From Spirochaetales bacterium (lineage in GTDB: Bacteria > Spirochaetota > Spirochaetia > JAGLYY01), in assembly GCA_023131935.1 (NCBI GenBank), contig JAGLYY010000462.1, positions 1-6,165 of the forward strand: a DNA stretch of 6,165 nt. Reading direction: 5' to 3'. Made by a program: the position numbers and the translations under genes. Below, in pieces: positions 1 through 5,637 of this stretch. Numbering within the stretch: the first letter of the stretch is position 1; every line of letters begins with the position of its first letter. The notes beneath the pieces were generated by a model that saw only the letters and a list, made by a program, of their open reading frames with translations, had not been told where the DNA came from and ran no database searches.

Positions 1-70
1 TTCAGGTTGGGCGTTCAGGTATTGTAACTATTCAGGTAGGCTGTAGGTAGATAGACTATAGGCTGTTAGG
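1..70. repeat. Left arm of short-unit inverted repeat (TTCAGGT and CTGTAGG-like units)
   Basis: This stretch is built of short related units. TTCAGGT occurs at 1-7, 14-20 and 31-37, followed by CTGTAGG (41-47), CTATAGG (56-62) and CTGTTAGG (63-70). Two blocks recur in reverse complement downstream in nested order. GTAACTATTCAGGT at 24-37 is matched exactly by 273-286, and AGACTATAGGCTGTTAGG at 53-70 matches 220-237 with one difference. The arm runs to the window edge, so it may extend further upstream. No coding sequence is apparent in it. It probably forms one side of a small element that encloses the four-helix-bundle remnant at 104-208 (inference). Confidence 0.8.
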
Positions 71-103
71 TAGGATAGGCTTGTAGTACTGCAGGAGAGA
101 ATC

Positions 104-208
104 GTGCGTGAGCACAGGAAGCTCATAGCATTTGAACCGGCTGACGAAGTAGTGCTTCTGATCTATCGAGCAAGGAGAAAATTCCCCTGGGAAGAAGTAT
201 ATGGGTGA
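104..208 (+). pseudogene. Truncated four-helix-bundle protein (23S rRNA intervening-sequence protein / S23 family) remnant
   Basis: A GTG start at 104 is preceded by AGGAG (93-97) at a 6-base spacing. It opens a 34-codon frame that ends at TGA 206-208. The peptide begins VREHRKLIAFEPADE, continues through an LLIYRARRKFP stretch and ends EEVYG. This matches the usual N-terminus of the four-helix-bundle IVP/S23 family, where a charged 'DHxKLxAFxxADEL' start leads through 'IYxxTxxFPxEExYG' into 'LTSQxRRAAVSI'. Family members are normally about 115-125 residues; everything after YG is missing, so this is a broken copy. In another frame, codons 205-279 run open to TAG at 280-282 and read VRVPKPNSLQSN and onward through the right repeat arm. 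That may be the old C-terminal tail left by an internal deletion (inference). In the known family, such ORFs sit in 23S rRNA intervening sequences or scattered in genomes, and their function is unclear. It was recognised by eye and not by a search. Confidence 0.72.
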
Positions 209-219
209 GGGTCCCAAAG

Positions 220-286
220 CCTAACAGCCTACAGTCTAATAGCCTACAGCCTTCTTCCCCACAGTCTAAACAACCTGAATAGTTAC
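220..286. repeat. Right arm of short-unit inverted repeat (CCTACAG/CCTAACAG units)
   Basis: The arm contains consecutive 7-8 base units CCTAACAG (220-227), CCTACAG (228-234), TCTAATAG (235-242) and CCTACAG (243-249). A spacer follows, then ACAGTCTAAA and CCTGAATAG. It is the reverse-complement partner of the left arm: 220-237 pairs with 53-70 (17 of 18 bases) and 273-286 pairs exactly with 24-37. An RNA across the region could fold into a long interrupted stem with the four-helix-bundle remnant in the loop. That is the general architecture of 23S rRNA intervening sequences, although no rRNA sequence is visible here. The right edge lies 2 bases before a candidate -35 box of the next gene. Confidence 0.8.
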
Positions 287-288
287 GG

Positions 289-316
289 TTGTTTTTGATC
301 ATCCCTGTGATATACT
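289..316 (+). promoter_or_regulatory. Candidate promoter for the exported-protein gene
   Basis: A TTGTTT -35-like box (289-294) stands 16 bases from TATACT (311-316), which has five of six bases of a sigma-70 -10 box. A TG at 308-309 gives an extended -10 (TGATATACT). Transcription would be expected to begin near 322-324. That is past the ATG at 318 and just before the ATG at 327, so the message would be nearly leaderless. No Shine-Dalgarno site precedes either ATG, which fits. This is a prediction from motif matching only. Confidence 0.5.
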
Positions 317-326
317 CATGGATGTG

Positions 327-968
327 ATGAAGCGAAGATTATTGGTTATTTTCCTCCTCATTTTCCTCGCTGTTGCCGGATATTCCATTGAAATCAGCAG
401 CTATGATATTTTCACGGGACTGATCTGGATAGGCAATAGTGAAACCAACAGCGCGCCCTCCCCAATCGTTCCCTCTCCAGGATTCGCGATATCCATTCGT
501 TTTAACGATTTTATCTATCTTGCTCCCGGGTTAACGTTTTATGGATACCAGTATGGGTATCCGGAAAATGTGGATCGTCCGGTCCCTGTAGAAATCGAAC
601 ACCGGGAGATTTATGTTTTCGGGGTGAATGTTACCGCTGAGCTTACTTTTCAATTTGATTTTTCCGAAAAACTATCAGGTGGTTTTCTGGTTTCTCCATC
701 ACTTATGTTCAAGATTCCGACTTTCCCCCTGGTGGATAACTTAGACGCGGATATCCCGGGTCAGATGGCAGGGTATTTTTTCGGAGCTGTCCGTTTCCTG
801 CTGCCTGAGGCAGGCGGATTCTTGCGATGGAACGCGTTTGATAATTTTGGGATCGTTTTCAGATTAAAAACGGGGATCCCTGTGTTCCATCTCTGGGATT
901 GCGAGGGCACCCCCTTTTATGATCAGATGACCATTAACTTTACTGTTGGACTATCATTCCCCCGTTAA
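327..968 (+). CDS. Hypothetical exported protein, probable small outer-membrane beta-barrel
   Basis: No family was recognised. The start chosen is the ATG at 327 (213 residues), because it places MKRR directly before the hydrophobic core of a signal peptide and agrees with the candidate -10 box at 311-316. The ATG at 318 would add only three residues (M-D-V). The signal peptide spans about residues 1-20, with cleavage likely near A17-G18-Y19-S20. There is no lipobox cysteine; the only Cys is near residue 192. The mature part is rich in alternating aromatic and small residues and glycine, with several likely beta-strands (FAISIRF, FIYLAPGLTFYGY, NVTAELTFQFDF, GGFLVSPSLMFKI, YFFGAVRFLL, FGIVFRLKTG). 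It ends in MTINFTVGLSFPR, where an aromatic residue lies near the C-terminus as in outer-membrane barrels. A monomeric 8- to 10-strand barrel of a diderm bacterium is the best guess. It stands alone on this strand and converges on the transporter gene with a 31-base gap that holds no convincing terminator. Confidence 0.72.
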   Translation: MKRRLLVIFLLIFLAVAGYSIEISSYDIFTGLIWIGNSETNSAPSPIVPSPGFAISIRFNDFIYLAPGLTFYGYQYGYPENVDRPVPVEIEHREIYVFGVNVTAELTFQFDFSEKLSGGFLVSPSLMFKIPTFPLVDNLDADIPGQMAGYFFGAVRFLLPEAGGFLRWNAFDNFGIVFRLKTGIPVFHLWDCEGTPFYDQMTINFTVGLSFPR

Positions 969-999
969 GGATCATTTTTTCCTTTCACCCTGATCTCTT

Positions 1000-2232
1000 T
1001 TAAATGTAGTCCCGTAATCGAATCTCTTTTTGCATCCCTTCATGCCGGGCAACAAGCATTGAAGCGAGGGCAGCGGTAATAACGTCCAGCATCACTCCGA
1101 AGCTGATAATGAGGGGAGCGACTGAGCTGAGAATGAGGTATCCCTCTTGAACTCCCCGGCCATAAGAGGAACAGAGGAGGGATATCGTCACAATGGCTCC
1201 CATCCCCGGTATGCCGCTGATGGTAAAGGAAAGGAGAAAACTGAGCGCCATAATCCACAGGATTTCGGGGATGGTTATCCCGAGACTTGAATATGAGGAG
1301 AGGATAACGATGAACGAAATACTGGATGCCATCGCGGTCCCGGCTTTCCCGAACAGGGCAAAGAGGGGAAAGGTTGTGCTGCCCACTTTTCTGGGAATAC
1401 CAAAAGTTTCTTTCCCATGTTTTAGCAGACTGTTCAGACTGAAGAAACTATCGCCGGAAATAAATCCCTGAATTGCCGGGGCAATTGAACCGTAAATCCA
1501 TCGGTAGGGATTCTTCTTCCCGGCAAGAAAATAAAGAAGGACTGGATATATCCCGAAAATGACGATAGCGCTATTAATACCAAGAACGAGAAGCAGTTGG
1601 GAAAAAAGCCCCGCTTCGGGGGCAGTTCTGATAGCGAAGGTAAGCCAGGCAACAAGGGCAATGGAACCGATTCCTATAAGCTCAGTGATAAATGTGTTGA
1701 TATGGTAGAAAATCCGGGACATGGAATCAAAAAACTGGGTCGCCGGCCGTGTCGCGAGCCGGTCAAAACTGAAGTTGAGTCCAAGAAAGAAAGCGAAGAA
1801 CATAAGGGGCATCAATGTTTTTCCGTCCGAGGAAAACAGCTGAAACAAATTGGTGGGGAAGAGGCTCAGGATTACATCACCGAAACCGGGAACAGTTATG
1901 GCGCTAGAGCTTTCGATGATAATGGGAATCCTTCCCGGATTGAGGAGGAACACCGAAAGAGTGCCGAGAATGACCAGGGAAGCGGTGGAGATGACGAGGT
2001 AGATAAGTGTCCTCGCGTATACCCGGAAGAGCTTCTTTTCCTGTCTGAGTTCATAGGTCCCGTATCCGAGGGAAAAGAAGAGAAGGGGGAAAATCCCATA
2101 TCTACCGAACCGGATCATCAATTCTTTCAGGTAGGAAAAGATTTCCGGGGTTGATCCATCCCGGATTGGCAATAACAAACCAAGCAATAACCCGATGATG
2201 CTTCCTAATAGCAGTTTAATCCAGAGTTTCAT
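1000..2232 (-). CDS. Divergent dicarboxylate/amino acid:cation symporter (DAACS/SDF family) protein
   Basis: This 410-residue polytopic membrane protein has the overall layout of the GltPh/EAAT fold. The N-terminus starts MKLWIKLLLGSIIG. A FPTN motif at about 125-128, followed by LMPLMFFAFFLG, matches the family's 'PTNPF...PTIFFAIILG' segment. A hairpin-1 region lies at about 255-290 and a hairpin-2 motif SGIPGMG at about 339-345. The final helix (about 373-396) ends MLVAR. Family members normally use a sodium or proton gradient to import glutamate, aspartate or C4-dicarboxylates. Here the diagnostic residues differ. The NMDGT motif reads GKAGT (295-299), hairpin 1 lacks the SSS run, and the last helix lacks the usual Asp, Arg, Thr, Asn and Asp ligands. 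Substrate and coupling ion therefore cannot be assigned. ATG 2232 is preferred over TTG 2268 because AAGG stands 8-9 bases upstream and the hydrophobic N-terminus begins there. It lies 44 bases downstream of the SDR-like gene and is probably co-transcribed with it. Confidence 0.85.
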   Translation of the reverse strand: MKLWIKLLLGSIIGLLLGLLLPIRDGSTPEIFSYLKELMIRFGRYGIFPLLFFSLGYGTYELRQEKKLFRVYARTLIYLVISTASLVILGTLSVFLLNPGRIPIIIESSSAITVPGFGDVILSLFPTNLFQLFSSDGKTLMPLMFFAFFLGLNFSFDRLATRPATQFFDSMSRIFYHINTFITELIGIGSIALVAWLTFAIRTAPEAGLFSQLLLVLGINSAIVIFGIYPVLLYFLAGKKNPYRWIYGSIAPAIQGFISGDSFFSLNSLLKHGKETFGIPRKVGSTTFPLFALFGKAGTAMASSISFIVILSSYSSLGITIPEILWIMALSFLLSFTISGIPGMGAIVTISLLCSSYGRGVQEGYLILSSVAPLIISFGVMLDVITAALASMLVARHEGMQKEIRLRDYI

Positions 2233-2276
2233 GATTTCGACCTTACCCGATAGTGTCTGGGAAGTCAATCTTGGGT

Positions 2277-2945
2277 TTACCGCTTCCTTCCCTTCAATCC
2301 TGAAAACAAAGTTCCTTTTTCACTATAGCGATACCATTTGCCGGAGGACTGTTTGTTGCCGGCTTTCAGAATTCCCATGATGAATCGGGCAAACTCCGAA
2401 GCCTCCGGTAAGGATGATTCAAAACCGAAGAGCCTGACAGGTTCATTCTGATAGAAGGTGAAGAGGGTGGACATCAGTTCCCTGAAAGCTCCCGTGATAA
2501 CTGAATCGATAGGGGGGAGGAGTTCGGTGCCATCGGAATGAAGGATGAAGGAAAGTGTCCCTTCTCCCCACTTTTGGAAATGGGAGAGGATTTCCCGAAA
2601 CATGAAGAGAGAACCTTTAAGGGAAAAATCGATGTACTCTTCGATAGTCGCCGATGGCAATTCGTGGAGAGGCCGGTTTTCATAACCCGCGGCAGAGATG
2701 AAGATGGCTTCATCTATTTTTTCTGTCCCCCCGGTCCCTTCTAAAATTACATTTCGCGCTGAAAGGGGGGATCGGCTGCTCCAGGGAAGGCAGCGGGGAT
2801 TTTTCTGCTTTTCTAGCTTCTTATCCATTTTGGAAGGTTCTATAGTAGCAATAACCTGACATCCATCATTAATCAGAGTTTCGATAAGTGCCTTGGAAAG
2901 CGGGGTGTCATTTCCTGTGATAAGTACTGTTCTCTCCATAATCAT
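2277..2945 (-). CDS. Short SDR-fold (Rossmann) protein lacking the catalytic Tyr-Lys pair
   Basis: A 222-residue protein if the start is ATG 2945 (MIMERTVLITG), or 220 residues from ATG 2939; a TTG at 2978 is less likely. The order of elements is that of short-chain dehydrogenases/reductases. There is a first beta-strand TVLITG (6-11), a second strand ending VIATIEP, SAAG (84-87) at the usual NNAG position, a central helix with SLKGSLFMFREI, and a strand ending FILHSDG (133-139) that keeps the family Ser (137). The usual TGxxxGxG loop reads TGNDTPLS. The YxxxK pair appears as Ser148/Gly152, so classical oxidoreductase chemistry is not expected. The protein is also shorter than the typical 245-260 residues. 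It may bind a nucleotide as a regulator or scaffold, or be a relic (inference). The gene is first in a minus-strand pair with the transporter and is divergent from nadE. A GGGAAGG ending 10 bases before 2945 supports that start. Confidence 0.75.
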   Translation of the reverse strand: MIMERTVLITGNDTPLSKALIETLINDGCQVIATIEPSKMDKKLEKQKNPRCLPWSSRSPLSARNVILEGTGGTEKIDEAIFISAAGYENRPLHELPSATIEEYIDFSLKGSLFMFREILSHFQKWGEGTLSFILHSDGTELLPPIDSVITGAFRELMSTLFTFYQNEPVRLFGFESSLPEASEFARFIMGILKAGNKQSSGKWYRYSEKGTLFSGLKGRKR

Positions 2946-2949
2946 CGTT

Positions 2950-2978
2950 ATAGTACCTTCCCTTGTACTGGTGGTCAA
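2950..2978 (-). promoter_or_regulatory. Candidate sigma-70-like promoter for the SDR-like/transporter pair
   Basis: On the minus strand TTGACC (2978-2973) has five of six bases of the -35 consensus. It is followed after 17 bases by TACTAT (2955-2950), four of six of the -10 consensus. An overlapping TATAAC (2952-2947) matches the -10 better but would give a 20-base spacer. Either choice predicts initiation around 2941-2944. That would favour the ATG at 2939 with an almost leaderless message and would leave the ATG at 2945 outside it. The Shine-Dalgarno-like GGGAAGG favours 2945 instead, so the two signals conflict. Confidence 0.45.
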
Positions 2979-3007
2979 CCGGCAATTTTTCTGTTAGTTT
3001 GTGATTT

Positions 3008-3012
3008 GGAGG
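3008..3012 (+). promoter_or_regulatory. Ribosome binding site that sets the nadE GTG start
   Basis: GGAGG stands 9 bases before GTG 3022. It decides for that codon over the in-frame GTG at 3001, which has no such site and would place the GGAGG inside the coding region. The resulting N-terminus (MKIAIGQLN) is the usual one for the family. Confidence 0.85.
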
Positions 3013-3021
3013 ATCATCAAG

Positions 3022-4662
3022 GTGAAAATCGCTATCGGCCAGCTCAATTCGAAAGTAGGGGATTTCCCGGGGAATAGGCAAAAGATTCTGGAAATTGTTT
3101 GGCGGGCAAAGGAGGAAGGGGCCAGCCTGGTTGTGTTCCCCGAAATGGCCCTCTGCGGATACCCCCCGATGGATCTACTCGATCATAATGCTTTTTTAAC
3201 TGAGAACCAGGTTTCCCTGGAGTGGCTTAAAGAACATCTGCCCGGGGGAATAGCGGCAGCTGTTGGACATGTTGATGAGAACCCCTCAAAATCGGGAAAG
3301 TCTCTGATTAATGTTGTGTCGGTCCTTAAGGATGGTCAGGTAATCCATCAACAGGCGAAAACCCTGCTTCCCACTTATGATGTCTTTGATGAGGCCAGGT
3401 ATTTCCAGCAGGCAACCGAATGGGAATCCTTTTCTCTCGGGAACGAACAGGTCGGTATCGCTATCTGTGAAGATTTGTGGTGGGAGACAGAACCCTCGAA
3501 GGGTACCCGGTACCCGATAGATCCGGTGGGAAACCTTCTGAGTCGAGGTGCTACAGTCATTATCTCCCCCTCCGCATCCCCCTACTTTCACGGGAAGGGT
3601 AAGATCCGGGCGGATATCCTCAAGCGGATCGGCGAAACCGGCGGGGTCCCCGTAGTGTACGTCAACGCGACAGGGGCGAACGATAACCTGATCTTTGATG
3701 GTATGTCCCTGGTGAGCAATGGGAAAGGGGACCTTATTCATATAGGCAGCCGTTTCAAAGAAGAATTCACCCTGATAGATCTTGCGGGGGAAAATAGTGT
3801 TGTTGAACTTCATGAGGAGAAAGAGAGAGACCTCCTTGAGGCCTTGGTTCTTGGTGTAAGGGATTATCTTCATAAGTGCGGCTTCAAGCAGGTCCATCTT
3901 GGCCTTTCCGGGGGAATTGATTCCGCTCTCGTGGCGGTAATAGCCGCCCGGGCAATAGGTCCTGAGAACGTGAGGGCTTTTACCCTCCCTTCCGGATATT
4001 CTTCAGAGGCAAGTTATTCCGACGCGAAAGAGCTGGCGGAAAATCTTGGAATAGGTTTCGATGAAATGCCCATTGATGACCTTTTTCAGGGCTATCTGAG
4101 TGTTCTTGAACCCCATTTTACCGGCAAAGAACCGGACGTTACCGAAGAAAATATCCAGGCCCGAATCCGCGGAAATCTCCTGATGGCCTACTCGAATAAA
4201 TGGGGTTCCCTCCTGTTAACCACGGGAAACAAATCGGAGCTTGCCACCGGTTATTGCACCCTCTACGGTGATATGTGCGGAGGATTGTCGGTTATTGGTG
4301 ATTTATTGAAGACCGAAGTATTTGCCCTCTGCCGGCATATTAATAGGGATGAAGTGGTGATCCCTCTGAATACCATTACCAAACCCCCCTCAGCGGAACT
4401 TCGTCCTGATCAGAAGGATGTGGATTCCCTTCCCCCCTACGAGGTCCTCGATGGGATCCTGGTGCTGTACCTTATTGAGAATTTGGGCAAGGAGGAAATC
4501 GTAGAACGGGGCTTCGACCCGGAGCTGGTATCCTGGATACTTAAACTTGTGGGAAGATCTGAGTTTAAACGGGTACAGGCAGCTCCTGTCTTAAAGGTCT
4601 CCCCCCGGGCTTTCGGTACCGGCAGAAGGATGCCCATTGCCCGGAGTATCTACGAAGCTTGA
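3022..4662 (+). CDS. nadE: Glutamine-dependent NAD+ synthetase
   Basis: This cytosolic enzyme catalyses the last step of NAD+ biosynthesis: ATP-dependent amidation of deamido-NAD+, with ammonia supplied by its own glutaminase domain. The 546-residue length fits the two-domain form. The N-terminal nitrilase-like (CN hydrolase) domain shows the Glu-Lys-Cys triad as E41 (FPEMALCGYPP), K113 (QAKTLLPTYDVFDE) and C149 (IAICEDLW). GANDNLIFDG (218-227) corresponds to the conserved segment near the glutamine site. The C-terminal synthetase domain has the PP-loop SGGIDSA (296-302), TGNKSE (401-406), a YGDMCGG segment (415-421) and TKPPSAELRP (453-462). It ends with the family's RAFGTGRRMPIAR tail. All key residues are present, so the enzyme should be active. 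It uses a GTG start. The gene is first in a plus-strand run, with psuK 30 bases downstream and no terminator between. No convincing promoter was found in the 76 bases upstream. Confidence 0.96.
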   Translation: MKIAIGQLNSKVGDFPGNRQKILEIVWRAKEEGASLVVFPEMALCGYPPMDLLDHNAFLTENQVSLEWLKEHLPGGIAAAVGHVDENPSKSGKSLINVVSVLKDGQVIHQQAKTLLPTYDVFDEARYFQQATEWESFSLGNEQVGIAICEDLWWETEPSKGTRYPIDPVGNLLSRGATVIISPSASPYFHGKGKIRADILKRIGETGGVPVVYVNATGANDNLIFDGMSLVSNGKGDLIHIGSRFKEEFTLIDLAGENSVVELHEEKERDLLEALVLGVRDYLHKCGFKQVHLGLSGGIDSALVAVIAARAIGPENVRAFTLPSGYSSEASYSDAKELAENLGIGFDEMPIDDLFQGYLSVLEPHFTGKEPDVTEENIQARIRGNLLMAYSNKWGSLLLTTGNKSELATGYCTLYGDMCGGLSVIGDLLKTEVFALCRHINRDEVVIPLNTITKPPSAELRPDQKDVDSLPPYEVLDGILVLYLIENLGKEEIVERGFDPELVSWILKLVGRSEFKRVQAAPVLKVSPRAFGTGRRMPIARSIYEA

Positions 4663-4680
4663 ACTTTATTAAAGGCTTTG

Positions 4681-4685
4681 GGAGG
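4681..4685 (+). promoter_or_regulatory. Ribosome binding site that sets the psuK ATG start
   Basis: GGAGG stands 7 bases before ATG 4693. An upstream in-frame TTG at 4678 lies before this site and would translate through it, so it is rejected as the start. Confidence 0.85.
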
Positions 4686-4692
4686 AAATCCT

Positions 4693-5637
4693 ATGGAAAT
4701 CGAGAAGTATGTTACTTTGATCGGCGCCGCGAATCTTGATATTCAGGGTTTCACAAGGGAGAAGCTGATTTCAAGGGATTCCAACCCTGGAAAGATAAGG
4801 ATCTGCCCAGGCGGGGTAAGCAGGAATATAGCTGATAATCTTTCAAAACTTAAGGTTAAAACACGGCTTATTTCCGCGATCGGGGAAGATATAAGCGGAA
4901 ACAGAATCCTGGATGAATGCGCGAGGGTTGGGATAAATACTGAAGATTGTTTAGTGCCCGGGGATATGGATTCATCGATCTATATGGCGATTATGGACGA
5001 TGAAGGTGACATGGCTCTGGCCCTTTCCGATATGACCATCTTAAATCAGATTTCCGTAGAGTACATAAAGGGTAAAAAAGATATCCTTGATGGATCAGGT
5101 ATTATTGAAATGGATACCTGCCTTTCTGAAGAGGTTATTGATTATGTTCTTTCAAACTACAGGAATGTGTATGTTGACCCTGTCTCTGTCACGAAAGCCG
5201 GAAAGATTAAGGATAATATCGGAAAGGTCCATACTCTGAAACTGAACCGGTTGGAAGCTGAGTATTTGTCGGGAACAGAGATAAAAGATGAAACCGACCT
5301 GGAAAAGACCTCCTCCGGCTTCATTGAAAAGGGGGTAAATCGTGTTTTTATTACCCTGGGGGCTGAAGGCGTTTACTACATGGAGGGGGAAAGCACCGGT
5401 TCATTCCGGCCTCCGGAAGATCCGGAAAAAGAAATAAGGATAATCAATGCGACAGGGGCGGGGGATGCTTTTATGGCGGGTATCATCTACTGTTCCCTGA
5501 AAGGTTATTCAATCGAAGAGACCGCGAGATTTGCCGCTGCCGCTTCTGTAATAGCCCTTTCAGGGATGGATACGGTGAGCCCCCTTATGAGTATTGAAAA
5601 CATATCAAATATTATTCAGGAGAAATTTACATGCTAG
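4693..5637 (+). CDS. psuK: Pseudouridine kinase (PfkB/ribokinase family)
   Basis: The enzyme phosphorylates pseudouridine at the 5' position with ATP, the first step of pseudouridine breakdown in the cytosol. The 314-residue protein has the PfkB fold. It opens VTLIGAANLDIQG (7-19), followed by DSNPGKIRICPGGVSRNIA (29-47) as substrate-side signature 1. HTLKLNRLEAEYLSG lies in the middle. Signature 2, NATGAGDAFMAG (252-263), carries the anion-hole GAG and the catalytic base D258. The sequence is visibly close to Escherichia coli PsuK across these segments (SNPGKI, PGGVxRNIA, HTLKxNRLEAExLSG), which separates it from generic ribokinases. The following gene is the partner glycosidase, and its ATG overlaps this gene's stop (ATGCTAG), so translation is probably coupled. 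The gene lies 30 bases after nadE and is probably in the same transcript. Confidence 0.93.
   Translation: MEIEKYVTLIGAANLDIQGFTREKLISRDSNPGKIRICPGGVSRNIADNLSKLKVKTRLISAIGEDISGNRILDECARVGINTEDCLVPGDMDSSIYMAIMDDEGDMALALSDMTILNQISVEYIKGKKDILDGSGIIEMDTCLSEEVIDYVLSNYRNVYVDPVSVTKAGKIKDNIGKVHTLKLNRLEAEYLSGTEIKDETDLEKTSSGFIEKGVNRVFITLGAEGVYYMEGESTGSFRPPEDPEKEIRIINATGAGDAFMAGIIYCSLKGYSIEETARFAAAASVIALSGMDTVSPLMSIENISNIIQEKFTC
5618..5622 (+). promoter_or_regulatory. Ribosome binding site of psuG inside the psuK 3' end
   Basis: AGGAG stands 8 bases before the psuG ATG at 5631 and lies within the last codons of psuK. It supports the overlapping start and coupled translation. Confidence 0.8.

Noticed and set aside
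182..193. Palindrome TTCCCCTGGGAA
   Set aside because: It falls within the FPWE codons of the four-helix-bundle remnant and has short arms. It is most simply explained by coding sequence.
220..286. CRISPR-like repeat array
   Set aside because: The units are 7-8 bases, directly adjoining and variable, without unique spacers of constant length. The pattern does not fit a CRISPR.
969..999. Possible terminator between the convergent genes (GATCA 970-974 with TGATC 991-995, and a T run)
   Set aside because: The stem is only 5 pairs around a 16-base loop, and the T run lies inside the loop instead of after the stem, so it does not look like an intrinsic terminator.
1597..2154. A 185-codon open frame on the plus strand
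   Set aside because: It lies wholly antisense to the transporter gene, and its translation is charged, low in hydrophobic pattern and without recognisable domains. It is a shadow of the opposite strand.
2233..2268. Upstream TTG start for the transporter (adding 12 residues)
   Set aside because: The added residues are polar and unlike the family N-terminus, and the ribosome site before ATG 2232 would then be coding.
2727..2770. Six-base C and G runs in the SDR-like gene as possible phase-variation or frameshift sites
   Set aside because: The runs are short, and the SDR-fold order continues in one frame on both sides, so there is no sign of a frameshift.
3286..3897. A 203-codon open frame on the minus strand
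   Set aside because: It is antisense to nadE, whose motifs are unmistakable through the same bases. The minus-strand peptide shows no family features.
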